Part shown: in pieces, positions 1-8,343 of the stretch
Layout: each line of letters starts with the position of its first letter
Position numbering within the stretch: the stretch's first letter is position 1
NCBI GenBank assembly: GCA_050633265.1
Contig: JBOEGE010000006.1
Location: 246,228 to 310,227, forward strand
DNA: 64,000 nucleotides
Direction of reading: 5' to 3'
Source: JBLHZY01 sp050633265
GTDB lineage: Bacteria > Pseudomonadota > Alphaproteobacteria > Rhodobacterales > Rhodobacteraceae
Made by a program: the position numbers and the translations under genes
Notes under the pieces: generated by a model
Database searches by the model: none
Told to the model about the DNA's origin: nothing
The model's input: only the letters and a program-made list of their open reading frames with translations

Positions 1-2
1 CG

Positions 3-671
3 GTTTTGCTCCTCGCACTGCCGGCCAAAAATGAAGCGCCAACCGGGCAGATCCATATGGCGCAGATGGTGGCCATTGTGGCGGTGTTTACACTGGCGCT
101 TCCCTCGATGATCAATCTCGCGGCGAGCCCGTTTCGCCACTTTGCAAATGATCGCGCGGATTTCGTGCCGGTGGTTGCAGCCTTTGAAGATGTGCAAGTG
201 ATCACGGATCGGATGAACCGGATTGATGCCAAGGTCGCGCTTGAGGAAAGCATGCCCTCTTTGCTGCCTTACGTGGATAAAGAGGCGCGCGATGAACCGA
301 CCGTATTTCGCGGCGAAACCTTGCCTTGGTGCCAAACGATGCTTGGCTTTGGGGCGATGCAAGAGGCGGTCGCAACCGAGCTGCGCGATCAGGCCGGTCT
401 GGGGCCAGAGGACGGGCTTTATGTCACGGATATCAACGGCCCAACCTGGCTTTTCGGGCCCTTCCGCCCAACCCTTAAAGCGGCCCCCTGGAACTATGGC
501 GGCGCGCCGGGCATACGGGACGCAGACTATGTTTTGATCCCCCTATGCCCGATTGCAGCAGAGCTGCGCGGCCTGTCTTTGGCGGCCATGGAAGAGCGCG
601 CGGTGCCGATGCATGAGGTCTACCGCTCAGAGCTGCTGATCTTGATGAAAGTCGACGGGCAGGGCAGCTAA
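3..671 (+). CDS. Hypothetical membrane-anchored protein, C-terminal part (cut by window edge)
   Basis: The reading frame is open to the first base, so this is probably the C-terminal part of a longer protein; a TTG at position 6 could be an internal start but nothing recommends it. A hydrophobic stretch about 20-45 residues into the visible part looks like one membrane segment. It is followed by roughly 170 residues with a soluble, probably periplasmic, character that contain several Trp, Pro and Cys residues. I do not recognise the family. The arrangement of a final membrane helix plus a soluble tail would fit a GT-C type glycosyltransferase or a similar polytopic enzyme, but that is a guess. 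It converges on the Tad locus and ends just before a shared terminator. Confidence 0.6.
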   Translation, partial: VLLLALPAKNEAPTGQIHMAQMVAIVAVFTLALPSMINLAASPFRHFANDRADFVPVVAAFEDVQVITDRMNRIDAKVALEESMPSLLPYVDKEARDEPTVFRGETLPWCQTMLGFGAMQEAVATELRDQAGLGPEDGLYVTDINGPTWLFGPFRPTLKAAPWNYGGAPGIRDADYVLIPLCPIAAELRGLSLAAMEERAVPMHEVYRSELLILMKVDGQGS

Positions 672-697
672 GCGCAGCCATGTAAGCCGTTCAAAAC

Positions 698-736
698 AAA
701 GGGCCGCCGGCGCTTAACGCAGCCAGCGGCCCTTTT
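698..736. terminator. Bidirectional hairpin terminator
   Basis: A 7-bp GC stem (gggccgc at 701-707 and gcggccc at 726-732) is flanked by AAA on the left and TTTT on the right. It sits between two convergent genes, so it can end transcription of the left-edge gene and of the Tad operon. Confidence 0.7.
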
Positions 737-748
737 CATTTTGCGCCG

Positions 749-1255
749 TTACAGCGCAGCAAGAATGCCGCCTGTTCCCAGCAAAAGATAAAAGATCATC
801 GTCCCACCAAGCGCCAACCCCATGGGGAAATCGCCGCGCGTCCAGCTTTCCCAATCCTGCGTGCGCGATCGCATGGCCGGGATCATCCGAAACAAGCGGT
901 GCGTTGCAAAAGCGCCAAGCAAAACAGCGGCAAAAAGCGGGATCAAGAACGGCAGATCGCCGACCGCCACAAAGGGCGCGGCGGCGGCGGCAAATTTAGC
1001 ATCTCCAGCGCCCATAACCCCGGCCATATTCGCCACAAAACCAATCGCCAAGACGATGGCAAAATGAGCATAGCGCCAAGGGTATTGCGCCAGCGGCAAA
1101 GCAAAGAGCCCAACCACCGCAAAGACGCAAAACAGCGCGATCACGGCCTTGTTGGGGATCTTCATGAACTTCATGTCATTCCACGCAACCCATATGCAAA
1201 TGGGCAGCACAAAGGGCAAGAACCACCAAGCGGTCGCGGCCGAAAGGTGATCCAT
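749..1255 (-). CDS. cpaA: Prepilin peptidase CpaA/TadV (A24 family)
   Basis: Aspartic-acid protease of the inner membrane that removes the leader peptide of Flp-type prepilins. The 168-residue protein is almost entirely hydrophobic with several membrane segments and has the two catalytic aspartates of the A24 family: D27 in a WND...IPN context and D85 in the GAGD motif (82-85). It lacks the N-terminal methylase domain of PilD, as expected for the short Tad-type enzymes. It is the last gene of the Tad operon. Its ATG overlaps the stop of the preceding TPR gene as TAATG, so translation is probably coupled. Confidence 0.9.
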   Translation of the reverse strand: MDHLSAATAWWFLPFVLPICIWVAWNDMKFMKIPNKAVIALFCVFAVVGLFALPLAQYPWRYAHFAIVLAIGFVANMAGVMGAGDAKFAAAAAPFVAVGDLPFLIPLFAAVLLGAFATHRLFRMIPAMRSRTQDWESWTRGDFPMGLALGGTMIFYLLLGTGGILAAL

Positions 1256-2115
1256 TAGTTGGTCACATTGGCTTCAAGCGCATTCAGGCTGCGTACGGCG
1301 GCCTCAAAATACTGGGGATGGGTATCAATCGCTTCGGTCAAAAGGCCTTTGCCTGTTGCCACATCGCCCTTTTTGATCGCCGAAAGCGCAAGCGTGTGAA
1401 GCAGTTGGGCGCGCTCAACCTGGCTCATCGGGATGATGGGCAGATCGTATTTGCGCTGCGCTCCGCGGGCCAAAACCAGATTGTTCTTGGCGGTGAACAT
1501 GCCCTGATCATAGGTGATCGCCTGGGCAAACATTTTCTCGGCACCGGCGTGATCGCCGCGCGTCAGTTTGGAAAAACCCCAGTTGTTATAAACGCCTGAT
1601 GGTTTGGTCGTCAGGCCTGCGGCGGTCTCATAGAAACTATCGGCCCGTTTCCATTCGCGATTGCTATCGGCAACCATCGCTTCAAGGCGATAGCGTTTAT
1701 AAGTCTCAAAGGTTGGGGGGATTTTATCAAGCTGGGTCTTGGCCATGGCCCAATCGCCCGAGCGGATCAAAGCATCGGCGTAATTGACCCGATCCTCAGA
1801 GGTCGCCTCATCGCTGGCAACAACACGCGCCCAAACAGGGAGGGCCTCTTGCGGGCGTTTGGCCCGGATCAGCGATAGGGCAAGCCCGCGCTGAAGATCC
1901 ATCCGATCCGGCTCTTGGCCCGCGGCCTTGGCAAAATAGTTGACAGCTTCAACAGGATCGGCCGCTTGCAGCATCACCTCATTGAGATTGCTCTCATCAA
2001 TGACATTCACGCCCTTAGCGGCGGCGCGTTCTACATCACTATTGCCAGATTTTTGGCATGCCGAAAGGGCAAGGGCCCCACAAAGGCACAGTGAAACAAG
2101 GGAAATATGGCGCAT
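1255..2115 (-). CDS. TPR-repeat lipoprotein TadD-like
   Basis: Tetratricopeptide-repeat protein, probably the TadD-type pilotin or assembly lipoprotein of the Flp pilus system. The chosen ATG at 2115 gives a typical lipoprotein signal with lipobox LSAC around residue 19; an upstream extension would bury it. The remaining ~265 residues form helical repeats with TPR hallmarks (alternating small and aromatic residues, for example YADALIRSGDW and NNWGFSKLTRGD). About 286 residues is in the usual size range. It lies directly upstream of cpaA with a 1-base overlap and 53 bases after a second TPR lipoprotein gene. Confidence 0.8.
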   Translation of the reverse strand: MRHISLVSLCLCGALALSACQKSGNSDVERAAAKGVNVIDESNLNEVMLQAADPVEAVNYFAKAAGQEPDRMDLQRGLALSLIRAKRPQEALPVWARVVASDEATSEDRVNYADALIRSGDWAMAKTQLDKIPPTFETYKRYRLEAMVADSNREWKRADSFYETAAGLTTKPSGVYNNWGFSKLTRGDHAGAEKMFAQAITYDQGMFTAKNNLVLARGAQRKYDLPIIPMSQVERAQLLHTLALSAIKKGDVATGKGLLTEAIDTHPQYFEAAVRSLNALEANVTN

Positions 2116-2168
2116 TTTGCCTGCGTCCTTCTTACTGCTCTCACATGATCCGCTTTTCTTCCAAAGTA

Positions 2169-2732
2169 TCACCGCGACAGGAGCAAGAATTTCCCCCCAC
2201 CACGCCGCACCAAGGCGAAAGCGTTGTTATCGGCCTCATCATAGGCCGGATTTTCCAATTTTGCGAGGGCCAAGCGCAAATTCTCGCGAATGTCGGCACT
2301 TTCGCCACTGTCCAGCGCAAAGGCAGTCCGAAAAACCCGCTCTGCTTCGCCAATTTTGTTCCGTTCCATCAAAACCACGCCCAGATTGTTCCAGGCGGGG
2401 GGGAAGGTTTCATCCTCGGCAACAGCCTTGCGCAGCAGTGTTTCCGCTTGCCCCAAACGCCCCAGCCGCAGATTGGCCGAGCCAAGCGCAGAAAGCGTGT
2501 CGGCGTTCATCCCATGGGTTCCGGCGGCGCGCAGATAGGCCTTGAGCGCGAGCTCATATTCGCCCGCCTCCATAAGCCGATGCCCAACCAACAAACCATC
2601 CACAGAGTCGCCTTTTTGCGAAACCCCGGCCGGCGCATAAGGATTATCCCCGCGCAATGGGCGAAGGCCGCCCGTGTTCTCACAGGCGGCCACCAAGCCG
2701 AGTATCGCGATAAATCCAAACGTAAGCCGCAT
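2169..2732 (-). CDS. Second TPR-repeat lipoprotein, TadD-like
   Basis: A short (187 residues) lipoprotein with TPR repeats, paralogous in design to the following gene. The ATG at 2732 is preceded by AAGGG and gives a signal peptide ending in a lipobox LVAAC. A TTG five codons upstream is possible but less good. Three or so TPR units follow, with readable motifs such as GEYELALKAYLRAA and PPAWNNLGVVLMERNK. Two consecutive TPR lipoproteins at the end of tad operons are known in Rhodobacterales; which one is TadD in the strict sense cannot be told from sequence alone. Confidence 0.8.
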   Translation of the reverse strand: MRLTFGFIAILGLVAACENTGGLRPLRGDNPYAPAGVSQKGDSVDGLLVGHRLMEAGEYELALKAYLRAAGTHGMNADTLSALGSANLRLGRLGQAETLLRKAVAEDETFPPAWNNLGVVLMERNKIGEAERVFRTAFALDSGESADIRENLRLALAKLENPAYDEADNNAFALVRRGGGKFLLLSR

Positions 2733-2770
2733 GAAACCCTTCACCAAGCGCCAAACGTTTGCGCCCTCAT

Positions 2771-3754
2771 TTAGAAGGGCGTTTCGCCGCTTAGCATTGT
2801 ATAAATACCCCAGACCGATGGCCCGATCAGGATGATCAAAAGCGGCGGCACTGTGAGCATCATTGTGGCAAGTGTCATCTTGGTAGGCAAGGTGTTTGCC
2901 TTCTCTTCGGCGCGCATAACGCGTTTATCGCGCATCTCGCCGGCATAAACCCGCAAGGCTTCCGAGATCGAGGTACCAAAGCTGGCCGACTGGATAAGCA
3001 CGGTCACAAAAGACGCCACATCCGGCACACCGCAACGCTCGGCCATATCCCGCAGAACCGTTACCTTGTCCTTACCGGCTTTCATCTCGTTGCTTACGAT
3101 CTGAAACTCATCGGCCAATGCCGGGAAACCAGCGCGGATTTCTTTTGCCACGCGGATGATCGACTGATCAAGCGATTGCCCAGCTTCCACACAGACCAGC
3201 ATCATATCAAGACTGTCTGGAAAGCCATAAACGATCTCTTCTTTGCGCGCTTCAACCCGGCGCGTGATCCAATATTTGGGAAGCATATAGCCGATCCCGC
3301 CGGGGATAAGCACATACATCATCAAGACCTGAGTCGTTGGATCGCCATTTGCCTGTTTCAACAAAGCAAGCACGATGCCAACAGCCAGCAACCCAAGCCC
3401 AAGCGAGAATTGCGCAAAGTGGAACATACGCACCGAATTTGGCCCGCGATACCCCGCTTGCACGAGCTTCAGCTTGATGGCCGAATAATCCTCTGCGTTT
3501 TGCGGCTCAAGAAAGTTGGAATACTTCTCAAGCTTGTCGTTCTTTGTGCCTGTGCGCAGAGCAACTTCTTCGTCCTTTGTCGGCTTTTTCTTGCCGCGCA
3601 CTTCATCGCGCAGCTTGTCCATCGGATCGACCTGCTTGCGCATCAATAGCGGCAACATCAGCAGAATGAGGATAAGCCCAAGCGCACCAACAATGATGAT
3701 CGGGCCAAAGGGGCCAAGCGTATCGCCGAGGACGGAATTGATCAGATTTTGCAT
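2771..3754 (-). CDS. tadC: Flp pilus assembly platform protein TadC (GspF family)
   Basis: Inner-membrane platform protein that works with TadB and the ATPase TadA to polymerise Flp pilin. It has N-terminal membrane segments (residues about 15-37 and 110-160), a cytosolic GspF/T2SSF domain in the middle with the typical DSLDMMLVCVEAG segment, and a C-terminal hydrophobic helix. At 327 residues it matches the TadC family. The start ATG is preceded by GGACAGAGAA. It follows tadB by 10 bases in the same operon. Confidence 0.92.
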   Translation of the reverse strand: MQNLINSVLGDTLGPFGPIIIVGALGLILILLMLPLLMRKQVDPMDKLRDEVRGKKKPTKDEEVALRTGTKNDKLEKYSNFLEPQNAEDYSAIKLKLVQAGYRGPNSVRMFHFAQFSLGLGLLAVGIVLALLKQANGDPTTQVLMMYVLIPGGIGYMLPKYWITRRVEARKEEIVYGFPDSLDMMLVCVEAGQSLDQSIIRVAKEIRAGFPALADEFQIVSNEMKAGKDKVTVLRDMAERCGVPDVASFVTVLIQSASFGTSISEALRVYAGEMRDKRVMRAEEKANTLPTKMTLATMMLTVPPLLIILIGPSVWGIYTMLSGETPF

Positions 3755-3764
3755 TTCTCTGTCC

Positions 3765-4733
3765 TTACACTTTGATGTTCACGAGCGTCTTCATCACGAA
3801 AATATTCGTAACCAAGAAGGCCGCAACCACGAGACAAGCCGGAATAAACACAGGTGTATCCATCACGTCGTCGTAATAATTGGGCTGAATAACATTGACC
3901 ATGATCAGCGCGCCCAAGGGGAAGATCGACAAGAACATGCCAGACCATTTTGCTTCAGCGGTAATGGCTTTAACGCGGCGAAACAGCTTGAAACGCGAGC
4001 GGATCACTTTGGACAGCCCTTCAAGGATCTCGGCCAAGTTACCCCCCGATTGCTGCTGGATCGCAACGGCCACAGCCAAGAAGCGCAAATCCTGCATATC
4101 AAGGCGCTCTGCCATCGCTTTGAGCGCTTCACCAACATCGCGCCCATATGCGCTTTCGTCCGAAATAACGCCCATTTCGGTGCCCAAGGGATCGGGCACT
4201 TCTTTGGAAACGATTGTCAAAGAAGAAGAAAACGGATGCCCAACACGCAATGAGCGCACCATCAATTCAACCGCATCGGGCAGTTGCTCTTCGATCAAAG
4301 CAAGGCGCTTCTTGGCCTTGTTGTGAATCCAGACAAACACACCGCCAACACCCATCGCCGCAGAGATGGCCACGCGAATAGGCGTGCTTGTTTCGGTCCC
4401 GATTGTGAGGCCAAGAAAGGCCACAACAGCCAAAGCAACCATGATCATGATCAACTGAGGCGGGGTAAAAGCGATCGCCGCTTTTTGCGCTTTTTCTGCC
4501 AGGATCGAATAGAGCGGCAGGCGGCGCGATTTCATATGCTGGCCCATCTCCTTGCGGAGTTGCTCCATCACATCTTCGCGCTGAGCGCCCTTTTCAAGCA
4601 TCTCAAGGCGGCGGTTTACACGATTGTTGAGGCTGATCGATTTCCCGAAGAAGAGAAGATAAACCCCCTCAACCAGAAACAGCACGGCGACAAAAATCAG
4701 GCCATAAATCAGCGGTTCTGCACTAATTGTCAT
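3765..4733 (-). CDS. tadB: Flp pilus assembly platform protein TadB (GspF family)
   Basis: Partner of TadC in the inner-membrane platform. It has an N-terminal membrane anchor (about residues 8-28), paired hydrophobic segments near 90-135, a cytosolic GspF domain with the LPDAVELMVRSLRVGH motif, and two C-terminal membrane helices. The length of 322 residues is normal for TadB. The start lies only 6 bases after the tadA stop and has a poor ribosome-binding site, suggesting translational coupling to tadA. Confidence 0.93.
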   Translation of the reverse strand: MTISAEPLIYGLIFVAVLFLVEGVYLLFFGKSISLNNRVNRRLEMLEKGAQREDVMEQLRKEMGQHMKSRRLPLYSILAEKAQKAAIAFTPPQLIMIMVALAVVAFLGLTIGTETSTPIRVAISAAMGVGGVFVWIHNKAKKRLALIEEQLPDAVELMVRSLRVGHPFSSSLTIVSKEVPDPLGTEMGVISDESAYGRDVGEALKAMAERLDMQDLRFLAVAVAIQQQSGGNLAEILEGLSKVIRSRFKLFRRVKAITAEAKWSGMFLSIFPLGALIMVNVIQPNYYDDVMDTPVFIPACLVVAAFLVTNIFVMKTLVNIKV

Positions 4734-4739
4734 CTGGAT

Positions 4740-6215
4740 TTACTCCGGTTTAAACGGTTCAAAGATTTGAGGCGGAAGATCATAACCCCACATGCGGAAC
4801 CGCTCGGAATAATGGGAGCGAACGCCTGTGGCGGTGAAATGACCGATGATTTTATTGTCAGGGGTGAGGCCAGTGCGCTGATAGCGGAACACTTCCTGCA
4901 TCGAGATCACATCGCCCTCCATCCCGGTAATTTCGGTGATCGAAGTCATCCGGCGCGAACCATCCTGAAGGCGCGAGGCCTGCACGATCAAATTCACCGC
5001 CGAAGAAATCTGGCTGCGAACGGCTTTCAGCGGCATCTCGATACCGGCCATCGCAATCATATTCTCCAAACGGCTGACCCCATCACGCGCCGAGTTGGCG
5101 TGAATTGTTGTCATAGAGCCGTCGTGGCCAGTGTTCATCGCCTGAAGCATATCGATAACTTCTTCGCCGCGGGTCTCCCCAACGATGATGCGATCTGGGC
5201 GCATCCGAAGGGCGTTTTTCAAACAATCGCGCTGAGACACAGCGCCTTTGCCCTCAACGTTGGCAGGGCGGCTTTCCATCCGGCCAACATGGGTTTGTTG
5301 GAGCTGAAGTTCGGCCGTATCCTCGATCGTGAGGATGCGCTCATCATTGTCAATAAAGCTCGAAAGCGCGTTCAAAGTGGTGGTCTTACCAGAGCCCGTA
5401 CCACCCGAAACGATCACATTGAGGCGGGTCGAAACCGCGGCCTGAAGATAGGCGGCCATCTCTTCGGTAAAGGCGCCGAAATTGATCAGATCATCAATCG
5501 CCAGCTTCTCTTTTTTGAATTTACGAATGGAAACAAGCGAGCCATCAACCGCAATCGGCGGCACCATCGCATTGAAACGCGAGCCATCTTTAAGCCGCGC
5601 ATCCACATATGGATTGCTTTCATCCACACGGCGCCCAACGGCCGAAACGATCTTGTCGATGATCCGCAACAGATGCTTTTCATCCTTAAAGGTCACATCC
5701 GAAAGCATCAGCTTCCCGTTGCGCTCAACGAAAATTTGTTGCGGGCCGTTCACGAGAATATCGTTGACGCTGTCGTCTTTCAAAAGCGTCTCAAGCGGGC
5801 CAAGGCCGCGCACTTCGTCATAGAGATCCTGGTTCAGGGTCATCCGCTCTTCGCGGTTGAGCACAAGGCCAAGCTCTTCCATCGCTTCTGATGTAATGGC
5901 GGAAATCTCGGCCTTAAGATCGGACTCCGAGGCGCTTTCAAGCGCGCCCAAATTGAGATCTTCAAGCAAACGCTTGTGCATGGAGGTTTTCACATCGCTC
6001 AGGCGTTCTTTGCGCTTCTTCTCTTTGTCCATCGGGACAACTTCACCAGCCTTCTTGGGAAGAGGGCGGCGATGAGAAGCCGGCTTATCCGCAGCTTTGG
6101 CTTTTGCTTCGGCCTCGGCCAGTGCAATCGCAGCAATGGCCGCATCGGCTTTGGCCTTGGGGGCATCGCCGCGTGTCGCGCCAGCTTCGCCGGATTTTTT
6201 ATAACGTGAAAACAT
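4740..6215 (-). CDS. tadA: Tad secretion ATPase TadA/CpaF
   Basis: Hexameric secretion ATPase of the T2SS-E/VirB11 family that powers Flp pilus assembly from the cytosolic face. The N-terminal ~80 residues are Ala/Lys-rich and probably disordered. The N-terminal domain follows, then the ATPase core with Walker A GGTGSGKTT (271-279), an Asp box (IEDTAELQ, 297-304), Walker B RPDRIIVGETRG (339-350) and a His box (NTGHDGSMTTIHANS, 361-375). All key residues are intact. The start ATG has GAGGGTC upstream. It sits between cpaE and tadB. Confidence 0.95.
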   Translation of the reverse strand: MFSRYKKSGEAGATRGDAPKAKADAAIAAIALAEAEAKAKAADKPASHRRPLPKKAGEVVPMDKEKKRKERLSDVKTSMHKRLLEDLNLGALESASESDLKAEISAITSEAMEELGLVLNREERMTLNQDLYDEVRGLGPLETLLKDDSVNDILVNGPQQIFVERNGKLMLSDVTFKDEKHLLRIIDKIVSAVGRRVDESNPYVDARLKDGSRFNAMVPPIAVDGSLVSIRKFKKEKLAIDDLINFGAFTEEMAAYLQAAVSTRLNVIVSGGTGSGKTTTLNALSSFIDNDERILTIEDTAELQLQQTHVGRMESRPANVEGKGAVSQRDCLKNALRMRPDRIIVGETRGEEVIDMLQAMNTGHDGSMTTIHANSARDGVSRLENMIAMAGIEMPLKAVRSQISSAVNLIVQASRLQDGSRRMTSITEITGMEGDVISMQEVFRYQRTGLTPDNKIIGHFTATGVRSHYSERFRMWGYDLPPQIFEPFKPE

Positions 6216-6227
6216 CGAATGACCCTC

Positions 6228-7472
6228 TTATGCGGCGGCTTCAGCGGCCGAAGCGTTATGTTCATGAATAGAGGCCGCGAGCTTGGCGATCTCTTTGCGC
6301 AACGGGTTCTTGGCGAAATTCTCGGCCATTGGCATGCCGTGATCCCCGGCTTGAACAACCTGCTTTCCGCCATCGGGCAGCTGCAACTCGATATCGATAT
6401 CCAGATGCTCGGCCATGCGCTTCACGCGGCTCTTGCCCTGCAAATCGGTGCGTTTTGGCGCGCGGTTCAGCACAAAGCGCAGCTTTTCAACCGGCAGCTC
6501 TTCGGCCTTTAGCGCGCGCGACATGCGCACAGCATTCTGCGCAGACCGCATATCCAACTCGAGCGTTACAAAGTAAACACCCGCCGCCTGAAGCACCGTC
6601 TCTGTCCATTGAACAACGGCCGTTGGCATATCAATGATCACATAATCAAAGTTGGTGCGTGCCGCCTCGATCACCCGCTCAACATCCTCGGGCCCGATCA
6701 TATCGAGCGGCAGAATATCGGCCGGCGCGGTGAGGACCTGCAACTTGTCGTTATAGGTCAAAAGCGCCTGCATGAAGGCATCGCTGTCCATTGATTCGGT
6801 ATCCGCCCACAATTCGTAAATCGCTTCGCGGCGCGGCAAATCAAGGAAGGTCGAGGCCGAGCCGAATTGCAGCTCAAAATCCAACAGGCAAACCCGCGGT
6901 GGATTGTCCTTATCCATATTGGCCAATTCCCAAGCGAGATTCACCGCCAAAGTGGTGCAGCCTGTGCCGCCTGCAAGCCCGTGAACCGGCAAAACAACCC
7001 CGTTGCGATCCCCTGTGGCGCGCAGCTTGGGCGCATCCGCAGCGGCGGTCTCAAGGGCGGCAACGGGCGGTGCCCGCATGCGATCAATGGCATCGTGAAG
7101 CGCACCATCGGGAAGCGGGTAGGGCACAAATTCTTCGGCACCAAGCTTTAGCAACTGGTGCAGCGCAATAGGGCTAACCTCTTCTGCAATAAGGATAACT
7201 TTGATCCCAGCCTCAACAGCTTTGGTGATCAAAGCGGCAATAACGGCAAGCTTGTCCTCATCCTCATCGTCGATCGCAATCGCGACAAACTCAAGGCTTT
7301 CAGATTCCGGCTGGCTCAAGAAAACACGGGCATCCTCAAACGAGAGATCCCCCCAGCTTTCTCCAAGCTCGGTTTCCATATCCTCGATCAACAGATCGAA
7401 GTTTTGAACATCCCGCGAAATCGTACAAGCGACGATTGGATCGGGTTCTTGTTGCAACGCTGCACTGCTCAT
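6228..7472 (-). CDS. cpaE: CpaE/TadZ-type pilus localisation ATPase (MinD/ParA-like)
   Basis: MinD/ParA-related protein that positions the Tad machine at the pole in studied systems. The N-terminal ~135 residues resemble a divergent receiver domain, with a buried acidic patch and a VILIAEEVS strand. The C-terminal ATPase domain begins near residue 155. Its P-loop reads GLAGGTGCTT (165-174), where the usual lysine is replaced (Cys172), as known for CpaE/TadZ proteins with deviant Walker A motifs. LLDFELQFG around 196-204 is the switch region. The start has a strong AAGGACGAG. The upstream 210-base gap carries a large dyad. Confidence 0.9.
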   Translation of the reverse strand: MSSAALQQEPDPIVACTISRDVQNFDLLIEDMETELGESWGDLSFEDARVFLSQPESESLEFVAIAIDDEDEDKLAVIAALITKAVEAGIKVILIAEEVSPIALHQLLKLGAEEFVPYPLPDGALHDAIDRMRAPPVAALETAAADAPKLRATGDRNGVVLPVHGLAGGTGCTTLAVNLAWELANMDKDNPPRVCLLDFELQFGSASTFLDLPRREAIYELWADTESMDSDAFMQALLTYNDKLQVLTAPADILPLDMIGPEDVERVIEAARTNFDYVIIDMPTAVVQWTETVLQAAGVYFVTLELDMRSAQNAVRMSRALKAEELPVEKLRFVLNRAPKRTDLQGKSRVKRMAEHLDIDIELQLPDGGKQVVQAGDHGMPMAENFAKNPLRKEIAKLAASIHEHNASAAEAAA

Positions 7473-7617
7473 TGCGTCTCGTCCTTTATCAAAGGCGAAC
7501 TACAACAGAGACTTTTTTGCCCGGCATTTTCTACTCGGATCGTCCCCGTCAAAGCTCGCACGCGCGATTGGGTTTCGCACACACTGCTCCCATTTAGGGT
7601 AAGATGCCGGGGAAAGT

Positions 7618-7674
7618 GGGCAACATTGGGGCCAAAATCGCGTAATTATGCGCTTTCTGGCGACGATGTTGCCC
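7618..7674. repeat. Nested 57-bp dyad between the OmpA-like gene and cpaE
   Basis: An outer inverted repeat (gggcaacat at 7618-7626, atgttgccc at 7666-7674) encloses an inner imperfect palindrome at 7635-7656 centred on TAATTA; both share nearly the same centre. On the minus-strand transcript it begins 9 bases after the OmpA-like stop codon and has no U-run, so an RNA-processing, attenuation or protein-binding role is likelier than a simple terminator. Confidence 0.6.
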
Positions 7675-7682
7675 TTTGAGCT

Positions 7683-8339
7683 TTATTCTTCAGTTTTTGA
7701 GGAGCCGAAATCGACAAGATCGGATTGTGGGCGGGCGCTTTCAACATATTCGCGCGCGATCACGGCGGCATATTTGCCGTTCAGAACTGCTGGGTGACGT
7801 TTCACAAAGCCGGAAACTTCGGTCACGGTGCGGCGGTTGCGCATTTCGGGCGCATCCGTCACGACAAGCGGCTGGGTTTCGCCAAAGGAAACAACCGCTT
7901 CAAGGCGCGAGCGGCTGATGCCCTGGGTCGAAAGATAAGCAACAACAGCGCGCGCACGTTTCATCCCGAGCGATTTGTTATAAGCGTTGGAACCAACAAG
8001 ATCCGTATGACCGTAAACCTTGAAGCGAACCTCAGGGAATTGGCGGATCCACTGTGCTTGATTGCGCAATGTGGCCTGAGCCGACGCATCCAACACCGCG
8101 GAATTAAACGCGAAATTCACGGTCGAGGGAACTTCTGCGGCAAAACGCGCGTTCAGGTTAACAACATAATCGCGCTGACCTGTCATCACCAAATGGTTGT
8201 TCATCGTCGGGTTGCCAAAGCCGCCCTCATCCACAAACGAACCGGCTGGTGAGTTCCAGCTATCAAGCGCGCCGCGCTCACAGGCAACAAGCGCCAAAAG
8301 GCTTGTCGCGCCGAGGATAATCTTGATCTGCCCCCGCAT
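7683..8339 (-). CDS. OmpA-family peptidoglycan-associated lipoprotein of the Tad locus
   Basis: A 218-residue lipoprotein with signal peptide and lipobox LVAC (about residue 20). An OmpA-type peptidoglycan-binding domain covers residues 70-180: VYGHTDLVGSNAYN, the RARAVVAYL helix and the final RRTV are the diagnostic elements. It occupies the place of cpaD between cpaC and cpaE. It is expected to sit in the outer membrane and anchor or pilot the secretin CpaC to the cell wall. Its Shine-Dalgarno (GGAG) overlaps the cpaC stop region, so the two are translationally linked. Confidence 0.85.
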   Translation of the reverse strand: MRGQIKIILGATSLLALVACERGALDSWNSPAGSFVDEGGFGNPTMNNHLVMTGQRDYVVNLNARFAAEVPSTVNFAFNSAVLDASAQATLRNQAQWIRQFPEVRFKVYGHTDLVGSNAYNKSLGMKRARAVVAYLSTQGISRSRLEAVVSFGETQPLVVTDAPEMRNRRTVTEVSGFVKRHPAVLNGKYAAVIAREYVESARPQSDLVDFGSSKTEE

Positions 8340-8343
8340 AATC

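Noticed and set aside
4284..5891. A 535-codon open frame on the plus strand opposite tadB/tadA
   Set aside because: It is antisense to two genes with intact motifs; the composition of the real genes leaves few stops on the other strand. No domain is seen.
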